Source: Streptomyces endocoffeicus
GTDB taxonomy: Bacteria; Actinomycetota; Actinomycetes; Streptomycetales; Streptomycetaceae
NCBI RefSeq assembly: GCF_016741935.1
Contig: NZ_JAERRG010000014.1
Location: forward strand, 1-64,000
Direction: 5' to 3'
Length of the DNA: 64,000 bases
In this document: positions 43,265 through 51,416 of the stretch, piece after piece
How the letters are laid out: each line of letters opens with the position of its first letter
Position numbering within the stretch: position 1 is the first letter of the stretch
Notes under the pieces: generated by a model
Seen by the model: the letters and a program-made list of their open reading frames with translations, nothing else
Databases searched by the model: none
Told to the model about the DNA's origin: nothing
Made by a program: the position numbers and the translations under genes

Positions 43265-43549
43265 TGACCGATGGCCCGCGGCCGCCGCCGGGCCATGATC
43301 GCCAACGCCTGGACGGCGTTTCGGGCTCTTTGGTGCCGTTGTCCGCCGGTTTCTGGGAGAAGTGCCAGAACGCGCCGTCCGAGCTGCCGAAACCGCAGGT
43401 GGATCGCGTACACAGGGTCTGGGCGCCCGTCATGGGCGTCCGGTACGCGAATCCGCGAACGGGAGCCGCGCGTGCCGACCTGGTGAGGTGTGCCCGAGCG
43501 GCACTGGGTGCGAACGGCTGCCGTCGCCCCTCCAACGAAGGAGTTGACC
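43265..43549. other. Region between guaB1 and the lanthipeptide precursor
   Basis: 285 bp upstream of the precursor that must carry its promoter. I see short inverted repeats (for example CGCCC-GTCAT-GGGCG) and a stretch at 43482-43502 resembling the first 21 bases of a seryl-tRNA, but no complete tRNA and no second precursor with Cys-rich end. Confidence 0.4.
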
Positions 43550-43705
43550 ATGTCTGTTGCCGTACCGGCCGAGTCGGTCAAGGAGACGTCGGAGTTCGAC
43601 CTGGACGTGCGTGTCCGGCTCGACGAGCCGACGGCCGTGAAGGGCGCCTCCTATCCCACGGTGTCCATCCTCGCGTGCACCGTCGTCCCGCCGACCTGTG
43701 GCTAG
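43550..43705 (+). CDS. Class I (FxLD-type) lanthipeptide precursor
   Basis: 51 residues with a perfect AAGGAG seven bases before the ATG. Leader carries the FxLD box FDLDVRV (residues 16-22), equivalent to the FNLD box read by class I dehydratases. C-terminal core candidate ASYPTVSILACTVVPPTCG has two Cys (43 and 50) and Ser/Thr at 34, 37, 39, 44 and 49. Two thioether rings are possible: Ser39-Cys43 (spacing three) and a Thr44/Thr49-to-Cys50 type. The core has no Asp, and there is no FxLD-system methyltransferase nearby. Followed by three stop codons in a row (TAG TAA in phase with TAG) and a strong hairpin, then lanB. Cleavage site is not certain. Confidence 0.85.
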   Translation: MSVAVPAESVKETSEFDLDVRVRLDEPTAVKGASYPTVSILACTVVPPTCG

Positions 43706-43718
43706 TAAGTAGTACCGG

Positions 43719-43748
43719 ACGGGGTCCGGGCCGGTGCCCGGACCCCGT
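43719..43748 (+). terminator. Hairpin between precursor and lanB
   Basis: Perfect 13-bp stem (ACGGGGTCCGGGC, 43719-43731, with its complement 43736-43748) and a CGGT loop, 13 bp beyond the precursor stop and 60 bp before lanB. Partial termination here would give more precursor than enzyme mRNA, a common device in RiPP operons. Confidence 0.75.
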
Positions 43749-43807
43749 GCGGCCCGCCGACCGCGGAATGCCCGGCGGTGCCGAGCGTGAACGGGAGAGA
43801 CGACACC

Positions 43808-46800
43808 ATGTCCGGAGACCACGCGATGTTCCACGCGGAGCCCACCGGGATGCTCCGTGTCCCGCTCCTCCCCCACTCGGCCACCGGGACCCGCGCACAC
43901 ATCGACCCGCGCGACCGCGAACAGGTCCGCCGGTACATCGACGCGCTCCTCTCCGACGGACGGGTCGAGGAGGCCCTCGCCGTCTCCAGCCCCTCACTGC
44001 ACCGGGCCGTGGAGGCGCTGCGCACCGGCGCGCCGATGAAGGCCGGCGCCCTGCGCAAGCTCACGCTCTCGGCGACGCGCTACGTCCTGCGGGGCGCCAG
44101 CCGCGCCACCCCCTTCGGGCTCCTGGCGGGCGTCGCCCCGGTGTCCTTCGGCGAGGGCTGCCGGGTCCGGCTGGGCACCCGGCACCGCAAGGCGGCGCGC
44201 CCGGACGGCGGCTGGCTTTCCGGCGTCCTCACCGCCTGGGAGGGCGACCTCGAGGTGCTGCGGGCGCTGCGCATCGTGGCGAACGACCTGGGCTTCGCCC
44301 GCGGGCAGCGCTGGGTGCTCCCCTGCGGCTACGACGCGAAGGACCCCGCCGACCCCGATGAGCCGGCCGCCGGCGAACGGCGGCGCGAGGGGCGGAGCGC
44401 CCAGGAGATCTCCGTACGCCACACGGCGGCCGTGCAGACCATCCTCGCCGCCACCCGGCGCCCCTGCCCGGCCGGGGACCTGCTGAAGGTCCTCGACGAG
44501 GCGTACCCGAACGTCCCCGCGTCCGCCAAGGAGGGGCTTCTCGTCGAGCTCGTCCGCCAGGGCTTCCTCCTCACCGAGCTGCGCCCCCCGCTCGGCGAGA
44601 CCGACCCGTTGCGGTACGCGGTGGAGGTGCTCAAGGCCGTGGGCCGGGCCGGCAAGGCACGCGAACTGGCCGCCATCGGCGACCTGCTGGCGGAGTACGG
44701 CGCGGAAAACCTCGGCGCGGGGCTCGGCCGCTGGCAGACGGCCCTGGACGCGATGGGCGGCCTGCGCTCCGATGACCGGCCGATCCAGGTCGACATGCGG
44801 CTGGACGCCGAAGTCGCCCTGGACCGGGAGGTGTTACGGGAGGCGGAGCGCGCGGCCACGGCGCTGTGTCTGGCCGCCCCCGACACGGTGCCGACGCCGG
44901 AGCTGCGGGAGTACCGTGACGCGTTCGTCGAACGCTATGGCACCGACCGGGCCGTGCCGCTCGCCGACGTGCTCGACCCGCAGACCGGCCTGGGCCCGCC
45001 CGCCGGCTACGACCATCCCAGAAGCGAGCGGCGCACGGCGGAACGAGGTGAGCGAAGCGAACGCGACCGGGCCCGGGAGGAGTTCCTGGCCGAGCTGGCC
45101 CTCACGGCGATCGCGTCGGGTGACCGCGAGGTGGTGCTCGACGACGCGGCGCTCGACCGGCTGCGCGGCTCCGGGGCACCGCCCCCGGCCGCGATGGAGC
45201 TCTGCGCCCATCTGACCGCCCCCTCGCGGCGGTCCCTCGAAGCGGGCGACTTCGCGCTCGTGCTCTCCCCGGCGACGGGATCGCCGGCACCGGGCGCGCT
45301 CTTGGGCCGGTTCGCCTATCTCCTCGACGACGTGGCGGCGGTGGGCGAGTTGGCGCGCCGCTCCGCCGACGGTTCGGCCCGGGACGGCGCGCTCCAGGCG
45401 CACCTGGACTTCCTGCCCCTGAGCGGGCGCGACGCCAATGTGGCCCGCGTTCGGCCGTTCTGGACCGAGCGGGTCGCGGTGGGCTGCTTCGCGGACCGCG
45501 CCTCGCCCGCCGTGCGGGGAATGGGCGATCTGGCGCTGGCCGCCGACCTGGACCGGCTGTATCTCGTGGACGCCTCGACCGGGCAGGAGATCAACCCCCG
45601 GGTTCCGACCATGCTCGACCCGCGGCGTGCCCCCGCGGCGGTCCGGCTGCTGCGCGAGGTGCCGGCGATGGGGAGCTGGCCCTTGTGCGTGTGGACATGG
45701 GGGCCCCTGTCCACACTTCCCCACCTGCCCCGCGTCCGGTTCGGCAGGACGGTCCTCGCCCCCGCCCGATGGCGGCTGACCGACCCCGGCCTGTTCGACT
45801 CCGCCCTCTCCGACGCGGAGTGGGAGCGCCACCTGGACGGCTGGCGGGCGCGCTGGAACGTGCCCGACCGGGTCGCCGTCGGCGGGGGCGACCACCGAGT
45901 GGAGATCGATCTGACCGCCCCGCTCCACCGTATGGTGCTGCGCCGCGAGCTCCGCCGGGGCAAGGACGTGACGGCGTACGAGACTCCCGAGGACGCGGGG
46001 GCGGGCGGCGGCTGGCTCGCCACCGACGCGGGGGCGTTCAGCAGTGAGCTGGTGATTCCGCTGCTGCCCGCCCGCCCGGCGCCCGGCGATCCCCCGGCCG
46101 TCCGGGCTCCGGCGCGGCGGATCCGCCCGGTCGGTCCGCCCGTCCCGCGGCACAGCCGCGCCTGGCTCTACGGCAAGCTCTACACCTACGCGGGCCGCCA
46201 GGACGAGGTGCTGACCGAGCAGCTGCCCCGGCTGCTGGCGGCCCTGCCGCCCGCGGTGGACCGCTGGTTCTTCATCCGCTACGCCGATCCGGCCGGCTCC
46301 CATCTGCGGCTGCGGTTCCACGGCGACCCCGCCACGCTCCACGGCGAGCTGCTGCCGGGTGTCCTGGACTGGGTGGAGCAGCTGCGCGACCTGCGCCTGG
46401 CCGGGGCGTTCGTCATCGACGGCTATGAACCCGAAACCCACCGCTACGGTGGCCACGAGGCCATCGAGGCCGCCGAGACGGTCTTCCACCACGACAGCGT
46501 GGCCGCCCTCGAACAGCTCCGCCTGCGGGCGGCCGGCGCGGTCACCGTCGAGCCGCGGGTGCTCGCCGCCGCCAACTACCTCGACCTCGCCCGCCAGGTC
46601 CACGGCGACCGGTGGACCGACTGGTGGCTGCGGAACCCGCGGGACGAGGAGCACCACGCCTACTTCCGGGAAGGGCGCGCGGCGGCACTGCGCCTGCTGG
46701 ACGGCGGACTCCGGGCCGCGTTCCCCGCCGAAGGCGCCGCCGCCGTGCTCGCAGCCCTCGACGCCAGGGCGGCCGCCATGCGTGCCTATGCCTCCGCCGC

Positions 46801-46945
46801 CGCCGACGGACCGGTGCTGGCGAGCGTGTTGCATATGCACCACAACCGGCTCATCGGCACCTCACACACCTCCGAGGCCCGTTCGCTGGCGGTGGCGCGC
46901 GGCCTCGCCCAGGCCGAACACGGACGGCGGAGGCACCTCGGATGA
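43808..46945 (+). CDS. lanB: Full-length class I lanthipeptide dehydratase (LanB)
   Basis: 1045 residues. N-terminal glutamylation domain (Lant_dehydr_N) with the conserved stretch LTLSATRYVLRGASRATPFGLLAG (about 85-108), and a C-terminal elimination domain (SpaB_C/thiopeptide type, about 780-1040) with RAWLYGKLYTYAGRQDEV, WFFIRYADPAGSHLRLRF and YEPETHRYGGHEA. Both halves in one chain is the classical single-protein LanB, which uses glutamyl-tRNA to dehydrate Ser/Thr. ATG 43808 chosen after GGGAGA; a shorter ATG at 43826 is possible. Its stop overlaps lanC by 4 nt. It should act on the precursor immediately upstream. Confidence 0.95.
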   Translation: MSGDHAMFHAEPTGMLRVPLLPHSATGTRAHIDPRDREQVRRYIDALLSDGRVEEALAVSSPSLHRAVEALRTGAPMKAGALRKLTLSATRYVLRGASRATPFGLLAGVAPVSFGEGCRVRLGTRHRKAARPDGGWLSGVLTAWEGDLEVLRALRIVANDLGFARGQRWVLPCGYDAKDPADPDEPAAGERRREGRSAQEISVRHTAAVQTILAATRRPCPAGDLLKVLDEAYPNVPASAKEGLLVELVRQGFLLTELRPPLGETDPLRYAVEVLKAVGRAGKARELAAIGDLLAEYGAENLGAGLGRWQTALDAMGGLRSDDRPIQVDMRLDAEVALDREVLREAERAATALCLAAPDTVPTPELREYRDAFVERYGTDRAVPLADVLDPQTGLGPPAGYDHPRSERRTAERGERSERDRAREEFLAELALTAIASGDREVVLDDAALDRLRGSGAPPPAAMELCAHLTAPSRRSLEAGDFALVLSPATGSPAPGALLGRFAYLLDDVAAVGELARRSADGSARDGALQAHLDFLPLSGRDANVARVRPFWTERVAVGCFADRASPAVRGMGDLALAADLDRLYLVDASTGQEINPRVPTMLDPRRAPAAVRLLREVPAMGSWPLCVWTWGPLSTLPHLPRVRFGRTVLAPARWRLTDPGLFDSALSDAEWERHLDGWRARWNVPDRVAVGGGDHRVEIDLTAPLHRMVLRRELRRGKDVTAYETPEDAGAGGGWLATDAGAFSSELVIPLLPARPAPGDPPAVRAPARRIRPVGPPVPRHSRAWLYGKLYTYAGRQDEVLTEQLPRLLAALPPAVDRWFFIRYADPAGSHLRLRFHGDPATLHGELLPGVLDWVEQLRDLRLAGAFVIDGYEPETHRYGGHEAIEAAETVFHHDSVAALEQLRLRAAGAVTVEPRVLAAANYLDLARQVHGDRWTDWWLRNPRDEEHHAYFREGRAAALRLLDGGLRAAFPAEGAAAVLAALDARAAAMRAYASAAADGPVLASVLHMHHNRLIGTSHTSEARSLAVARGLAQAEHGRRRHLG

Positions 46946-48225
46946 CGGCGGCACCAGCCGGACGGTGGGACGCCGGGACCGTGGCGGCCGAGATCGCCGC
47001 CCGCGTCCGCGACCACGCCACCGGGGACTTCGCCGCTGCCGGGCTCGGCATGGGCGCCTCGGGGGCGGCACTGTTGCTCAGTGAGCTGAGCAGGGGTGAC
47101 CCGGGCCTGCGCACGACCGTCCACGCCCTGCTGGCGGCGGAGGCCGGGTTCGCCGGTGCCAAGGGTTCCGGGCTGATCACGGGGCTGGCCGGGCTCGGCT
47201 TCGCCGCCAAGCACGCCGCCCGCTCGCCCCGGGACTACGCCACCGTGCGGGGCCGGGTGGACGCGGCCCTGCGGCATCGTCTCGGAAAGGTCCTCGACGC
47301 CGAGTACGGCCGGATGGAATCCGGTGCCCCCGGGGCGGACCGGGGCGACTTCGACGTCGTCTCCGGTGTGACCGGCCTCGGCCGGTACTTCCTCGCCGAG
47401 CCGTCCGACCCCGAAGCGGTCCACGACGTGCTGCGGTATCTCGTCGCCCTCACCGAGCCCGGCAAGGCCGGGGCCGGGCCGCTGCCCGGCTGGTTCAGCC
47501 CCCCGTGGCCCGCCGCGGTGGACCCGCGGCGGCGGGAGTGGGTGCTCGACCTGGGCCTCGCCCACGGCATCGCCGGGCCGCTCGCGCTGCTGTCCCTGTG
47601 CTGGACGCGCGGACTGCGCGTCCCCGGCCACGACATGGCCGTCCGCCGTATCGCCCGGTGGCTGATGAGCTGGCGCCAGGAGGACCCGGACGCGGGCCCC
47701 GGATGGCCCGGTACGGTCTCCGCCGACCAGGAGTCGGCCCCCACCCGGCCGGCCCTGGAGCCGGGGCGCGCGAGCTGGTGCTACGGCGCTCCGGGAATCG
47801 CCCGCGCGCTCCACCTCGCCGGAGTCGCGCTGGGCGAGGACGCCTGGGTGCACGCCGCGGCGGAGGCGATGAGGGCGGTCTTCGCCCGCCCCGGCGGACT
47901 GCGGGGGCTGGACGACCCCGGACTGTGCCACGGCCTCGCCGGGCTGGCCCGGATCACCGGGCGGATGGCCGACGAGCTCGACGATCCGTCGCTGTCCGCG
48001 CGGGCGGACGAGATCGCCGAGCGGCTGTGCGCCCGCTTCGACCCCGGCGCGGCCTTCGGCTTTCCCACCGCGCCGGTGCCATCGCACCGGCCGGAGCCGC
48101 TGGACGCGCCGACGTTCCTGGAGGGCGCGGCGGGCGTCGCCCTCGTCCTGCTCGGCCGGAGCACGCCGCCCGCCGGAACCGCCGAGGGTGATGTGCCATG
48201 GGACGCCGCCCTGCTTCTGGTGTGA
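46942..48225 (+). CDS. lanC: Lanthipeptide cyclase (LanC)
   Basis: 427 residues, alpha/alpha toroid. Zinc ligands Cys280 (ASWCYGAPG), Cys329 and His330 (LCHGLAG), and the catalytic His208 in LGLAHGIAG, all intact. Catalyses Cys addition to dehydroamino acids to form (methyl)lanthionine. ATG overlaps the lanB stop (ATGA). Last gene of the cluster: no LanT exporter, LanP protease or immunity genes follow, and the next gene, in the opposite direction, ends 15 bp further on. Confidence 0.95.
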   Translation: MTAAPAGRWDAGTVAAEIAARVRDHATGDFAAAGLGMGASGAALLLSELSRGDPGLRTTVHALLAAEAGFAGAKGSGLITGLAGLGFAAKHAARSPRDYATVRGRVDAALRHRLGKVLDAEYGRMESGAPGADRGDFDVVSGVTGLGRYFLAEPSDPEAVHDVLRYLVALTEPGKAGAGPLPGWFSPPWPAAVDPRRREWVLDLGLAHGIAGPLALLSLCWTRGLRVPGHDMAVRRIARWLMSWRQEDPDAGPGWPGTVSADQESAPTRPALEPGRASWCYGAPGIARALHLAGVALGEDAWVHAAAEAMRAVFARPGGLRGLDDPGLCHGLAGLARITGRMADELDDPSLSARADEIAERLCARFDPGAAFGFPTAPVPSHRPEPLDAPTFLEGAAGVALVLLGRSTPPAGTAEGDVPWDAALLLV

Positions 48226-48240
48226 TCCGGCGGGTCGCGG

Positions 48241-49440
48241 TCAGGAAAACGCGAAGAGTTCCTTGTCCGTCTCCACTCGATCTTCGTCGATTTCGATTCC
48301 GAATCCCGGGCGGGTGGGCAGCGGGATCGCCCCGCCCTTCGGGGCGGGAGGTTCGACTTCGAAGTAGTGCTTTTCGGGAGTGAAGCGGTAGAGGTACTCG
48401 ACAGACGGACAGAGCTGTGGCGATTGGCTTGCCACGATATGCAGCGCGGCGTGAATACCGTGCCCGTGCGGAAAGACCTGAACGCCGAACGGCTCGGCCA
48501 TGGCGCACATGCGCACCACTTCGGTCACCCCACCGCACCATTCCGGATCGACTTGCACCACGCTCAGCAGCCCCTTCCGCAGGAAGGGCAGGAGATCGTA
48601 CCGGTCGTACAGGTGCTCACCGGCCGCCAATGGAATAGTGGTCGAGGAACGGAGTTGCTCGAACGACGGGACCGCCGCCGCCGGGAACGGCTCCTCCAGC
48701 CAGTCCGGCCGGAGGTGCTCCACCCGGGCGCACCAGGCCCGGGCATAGGGCAGGTCCCAGCTCATAAAGGCATCGAACATCAGGGCGGATCGAAAGCCGA
48801 CGGCCGCCCGGGTGCGTTCGACCAGCGCGATATTGCGTTCCATTCCTTCGGGGCCCTGCGCGGGCCCCTCGCCGAAGAACCACTTCTGGGCGGTGTAGCC
48901 CTCGTCGAGCAGTTCCTCCGCCGTGCGCTCGACTTCGCCCTCGGAATGAAACGTGCCGTGGGTGCTGGCGTAGGCCGGGATCCGCGTGCGACCGGCCCCG
49001 CCGAGCAGCTGCCAGACGGGAACGCCGGTCAAACGGCCCCGCAGATCCCACAGCGCGTTGTCCACGGCGCTCATCGCCATCTTGCGGGTTCCGTGGCGTG
49101 AGTGCCGGTCGGTGCGCTGCAGCACATCCCAGATATAGCCGTTCGCCATCGGGTTCAGGCCGAGCAATCCGCTCGCCATGCCCTCTGCCAACGGGGCGAC
49201 CACATCGTGGTCGAGCGGCCCGTACCGGCCGGTCACACCGGCCGTGGTCGCGATCTCGAGGTACCTGGCGGTCCTGCGATGCGGATCGGACAGCAGCACC
49301 TGGCCCGCGGATCCGGTGTGGAACGCCGGGTAGATGCTGAGCGGACGAGATTGCGGCGGGGCCGCGCGATGCGGCGAACCGGCCGCGAGCACGGCGCTGA
49401 CCTCCCTCATCCGTACCGATGAAATCCGCGCGTCGATCAT
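48241..49440 (-). CDS. Enolase-superfamily sugar-acid dehydratase (MR group)
   Basis: 399 residues, mandelate racemase/muconate-lactonizing subgroup. Capping domain then barrel with the metal/acid-base residues DAFMSWD (Asp), WLEEPF (Glu), AAGEH (Glu/His) and VFPHGHGIH (His). Members with this pattern dehydrate aldonic or aldaric acids (for example rhamnonate, arabinonate, galactonate) to 2-keto-3-deoxy acids. The start at ATG 49440 has GGAGG nine bases upstream; two ATGs further out lack one. The exact sugar acid is unresolved. It is the last gene of a leftward set with an LctP-type permease and a XylX-like fusion that could take its product. Confidence 0.88.
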   Translation of the reverse strand: MIDARISSVRMREVSAVLAAGSPHRAAPPQSRPLSIYPAFHTGSAGQVLLSDPHRRTARYLEIATTAGVTGRYGPLDHDVVAPLAEGMASGLLGLNPMANGYIWDVLQRTDRHSRHGTRKMAMSAVDNALWDLRGRLTGVPVWQLLGGAGRTRIPAYASTHGTFHSEGEVERTAEELLDEGYTAQKWFFGEGPAQGPEGMERNIALVERTRAAVGFRSALMFDAFMSWDLPYARAWCARVEHLRPDWLEEPFPAAAVPSFEQLRSSTTIPLAAGEHLYDRYDLLPFLRKGLLSVVQVDPEWCGGVTEVVRMCAMAEPFGVQVFPHGHGIHAALHIVASQSPQLCPSVEYLYRFTPEKHYFEVEPPAPKGGAIPLPTRPGFGIEIDEDRVETDKELFAFS

Positions 49441-49495
49441 GGGATTGCCTCCGATGCCGGTGTCCATGTGCATGGGTGTGTGTGCCGAGTCCCGG

Positions 49496-51160
49496 TCACG
49501 GCACGAGCCATCCGAGGATCGGGGTCGACTGCAGGTAGACGAGCAGACAGAGCGCGGGCACGAGCACCGCGGACGCGACGAGGACCCGCCGGAGGATTTC
49601 GCCCTCGCGCCCCGCCAGACCGACGGCCGCCGCTCCGATGGCCAGGTTCTGCGGGCTCATCATCTTCCCCAGGACCCCGCCGGCGGTGTTGGCGGCCGCG
49701 GCGAGGGTCGGCGACATCCCGGTCCCCTGCGCGGCGCTGACCTGCAGCGCGCCGAACAGCGAGTTCGACGACGTATCCGAGCCGGTGACGGCGGTGCCGA
49801 ACCAGCCGAGCAACGGTGACAGGACGACGAAGAAGCTTCCCGCGGTGGCCAGGAACAGGCCGAGTGTCGCGGTCTGCCCGGACAGGTTCATCACATAGGC
49901 CAATGCCAGCACCGCCATGACGGTGCCCGCGGCCTCGCGCAGCTGCGACAGGGTCTGGCCGTAGGCCCGCAGCGCCGAGCGGGTGCTGATCCGCAGCATC
50001 ATCGCGATGACGACGCCCGCGATGAGCAGCACCGTCCCGGGGGTGGCGAGCCAGTCGAACTTGTAGGTCGCGAGCGCCACCGGCTCGCCCTGTGGTGTCC
50101 GTACCGCGAGTCCGGGCCATTCGAACGTCACCGTCGCGGCCTTCAGCACGCCCTTGACGCTCGGGATCACGGACAGGGTGAACAACACGATGATCACCAG
50201 GTAGGGCGCGAAGGCGCGGAAGACGTCGACGCGGGACGGCGAGACGCGGGACGGAGCGGTGAGAACGCCGGTCGCGCCGCCGCCAGTTGGCGCCGGGGCT
50301 CCACCACCGGGCGCCTCGGCGTCGACTCGGGCCGAGTGGTCCGAGCGGCGCGGTTGCCAGAACCGCGTCAACAGCAGAACGGATCCGGCCGAGGTCAATG
50401 CGGCGACTATGTCCACGAGTTGGATCGGGCCGAAGGTCGCGACCGCGTACTGCGGGACGGCGAACGACACACCGGCCACCGCCGCCGCGGGCCACACCTC
50501 GCGCACACCCCGGGCGCCGTCGAGCACCACCAGCAGCAACAACGGGACGAAGAGCGCGAGCACCGGAACGAGGTGGGCGGTGGCCTGGCTCAGCGTGTCC
50601 GTCGGAATCCCGGTGACCTGACCGAGCGTAATGATCGGCAGCCCGACACCGCCCCACGCCACCGGCACGGTGTTCGCGATCATCGACACCGTCACCGCAC
50701 GCATGGCCGACAGCCCGAGCGCCACCAACATCACCGAGCAGATCGCCACCGGCGCCCCGAAACCGGCCAGCGCCTCGAGCAGCGCTCCGAAGGAGAACGC
50801 GATGATCAGACCCTGGATCCGGCGGTCGTCGCTGACCCGTGAGAACGCCTCGCGCAACCGGTCGAAATCCCCGCTGTCGCGGGTCATCCGGTAGACCCAG
50901 ATCGCGTTGGCCACGATCCACATGACAGGGAACAGCCCGAAGACGGCCCCCTCCGCCACGCCGGACACCGTGGTGGCGAACGGCATCCCGTACACACCGA
51001 TCGCCACGGCGGTCGCGACGAGCAACCCGGTGACGGAGGCGATCCACGCCCGGACCCGGAACACGCCCAGAAGCAGGAACAGCAGCAGGAGAGGGATGGC
51101 GGCGATCAGGGCCGACCACCCTAGGGATCCGCCCAGAGGGGCGGTGGGCTGGTGATACAT
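49496..51160 (-). CDS. LctP-family L-lactate/glycolate-type permease
   Basis: 554 residues, about 14 TM segments. LctP signatures: MWIVANAIWVYRMTRDSGDFDRLREAFSRVSDDRRIQGLIIAFSFGALLEALAGFGAPVAI, PVAWGGVGLPIITLG and AVTGSDTSSNSLFGALQ with the final NTAGGVLGKMMSPQNLAIG. Characterised members import lactate or glycolate with protons. In this context the substrate may instead be a small sugar acid. ATG 51160 has GGAGG six bases upstream. It lies between the dehydratase and the fusion gene on the same strand, 256 bp after the latter, with its own palindromic operator. Confidence 0.9.
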   Translation of the reverse strand: MYHQPTAPLGGSLGWSALIAAIPLLLLFLLLGVFRVRAWIASVTGLLVATAVAIGVYGMPFATTVSGVAEGAVFGLFPVMWIVANAIWVYRMTRDSGDFDRLREAFSRVSDDRRIQGLIIAFSFGALLEALAGFGAPVAICSVMLVALGLSAMRAVTVSMIANTVPVAWGGVGLPIITLGQVTGIPTDTLSQATAHLVPVLALFVPLLLLVVLDGARGVREVWPAAAVAGVSFAVPQYAVATFGPIQLVDIVAALTSAGSVLLLTRFWQPRRSDHSARVDAEAPGGGAPAPTGGGATGVLTAPSRVSPSRVDVFRAFAPYLVIIVLFTLSVIPSVKGVLKAATVTFEWPGLAVRTPQGEPVALATYKFDWLATPGTVLLIAGVVIAMMLRISTRSALRAYGQTLSQLREAAGTVMAVLALAYVMNLSGQTATLGLFLATAGSFFVVLSPLLGWFGTAVTGSDTSSNSLFGALQVSAAQGTGMSPTLAAAANTAGGVLGKMMSPQNLAIGAAAVGLAGREGEILRRVLVASAVLVPALCLLVYLQSTPILGWLVP

Positions 51161-51305
51161 GACGGACCTCCGGCAGCGTTGGTGGAGGAGGAACTGGAGT
51201 AATCGGTAGGGGCGTTCGGGGCCCGAGCCAGCAGGCGGACCTCACGGCGCATGAGCCGACGGCCGCGCCCGGCGAGCCGTTCGTCGCGACAAATTCCGCT
51301 TGTAT

Positions 51306-51327
51306 GGCGTCTTATATTTAAGACGCC
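51306..51327. promoter_or_regulatory. Perfect palindrome upstream of the LctP gene
   Basis: GGCGTCTTA (51306-51314) and TAAGACGCC (51319-51327) with a TATT centre, in an unusually AT-rich stretch. Located 146 bp upstream of the permease start. Its sequence differs from the IclR-side palindrome at 53630, so a second regulator is implied. Confidence 0.6.
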
Positions 51328-51416
51328 GTCTGTTATGTAAGTCGGATTGTGTACGCGGAGGTGAATCACGTCAAGACAGATGACGTTGTTCTTGAGCGCG
51401 CCCAGGAGGCGCCGTG

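Noticed and set aside
43482..43502. Seryl-tRNA-like 5' sequence (GGTGAGGTGTGCCCGAGCGGC)
   Set aside because: Only the acceptor/D-arm start resembles a tRNA; no anticodon arm or matching 3' acceptor follows, so no tRNA or attachment site is called.
43265..43549. A second lanthipeptide precursor upstream of the called one
   Set aside because: Frames here lack an FxLD box and a Ser/Thr/Cys-rich C-terminus near a stop.
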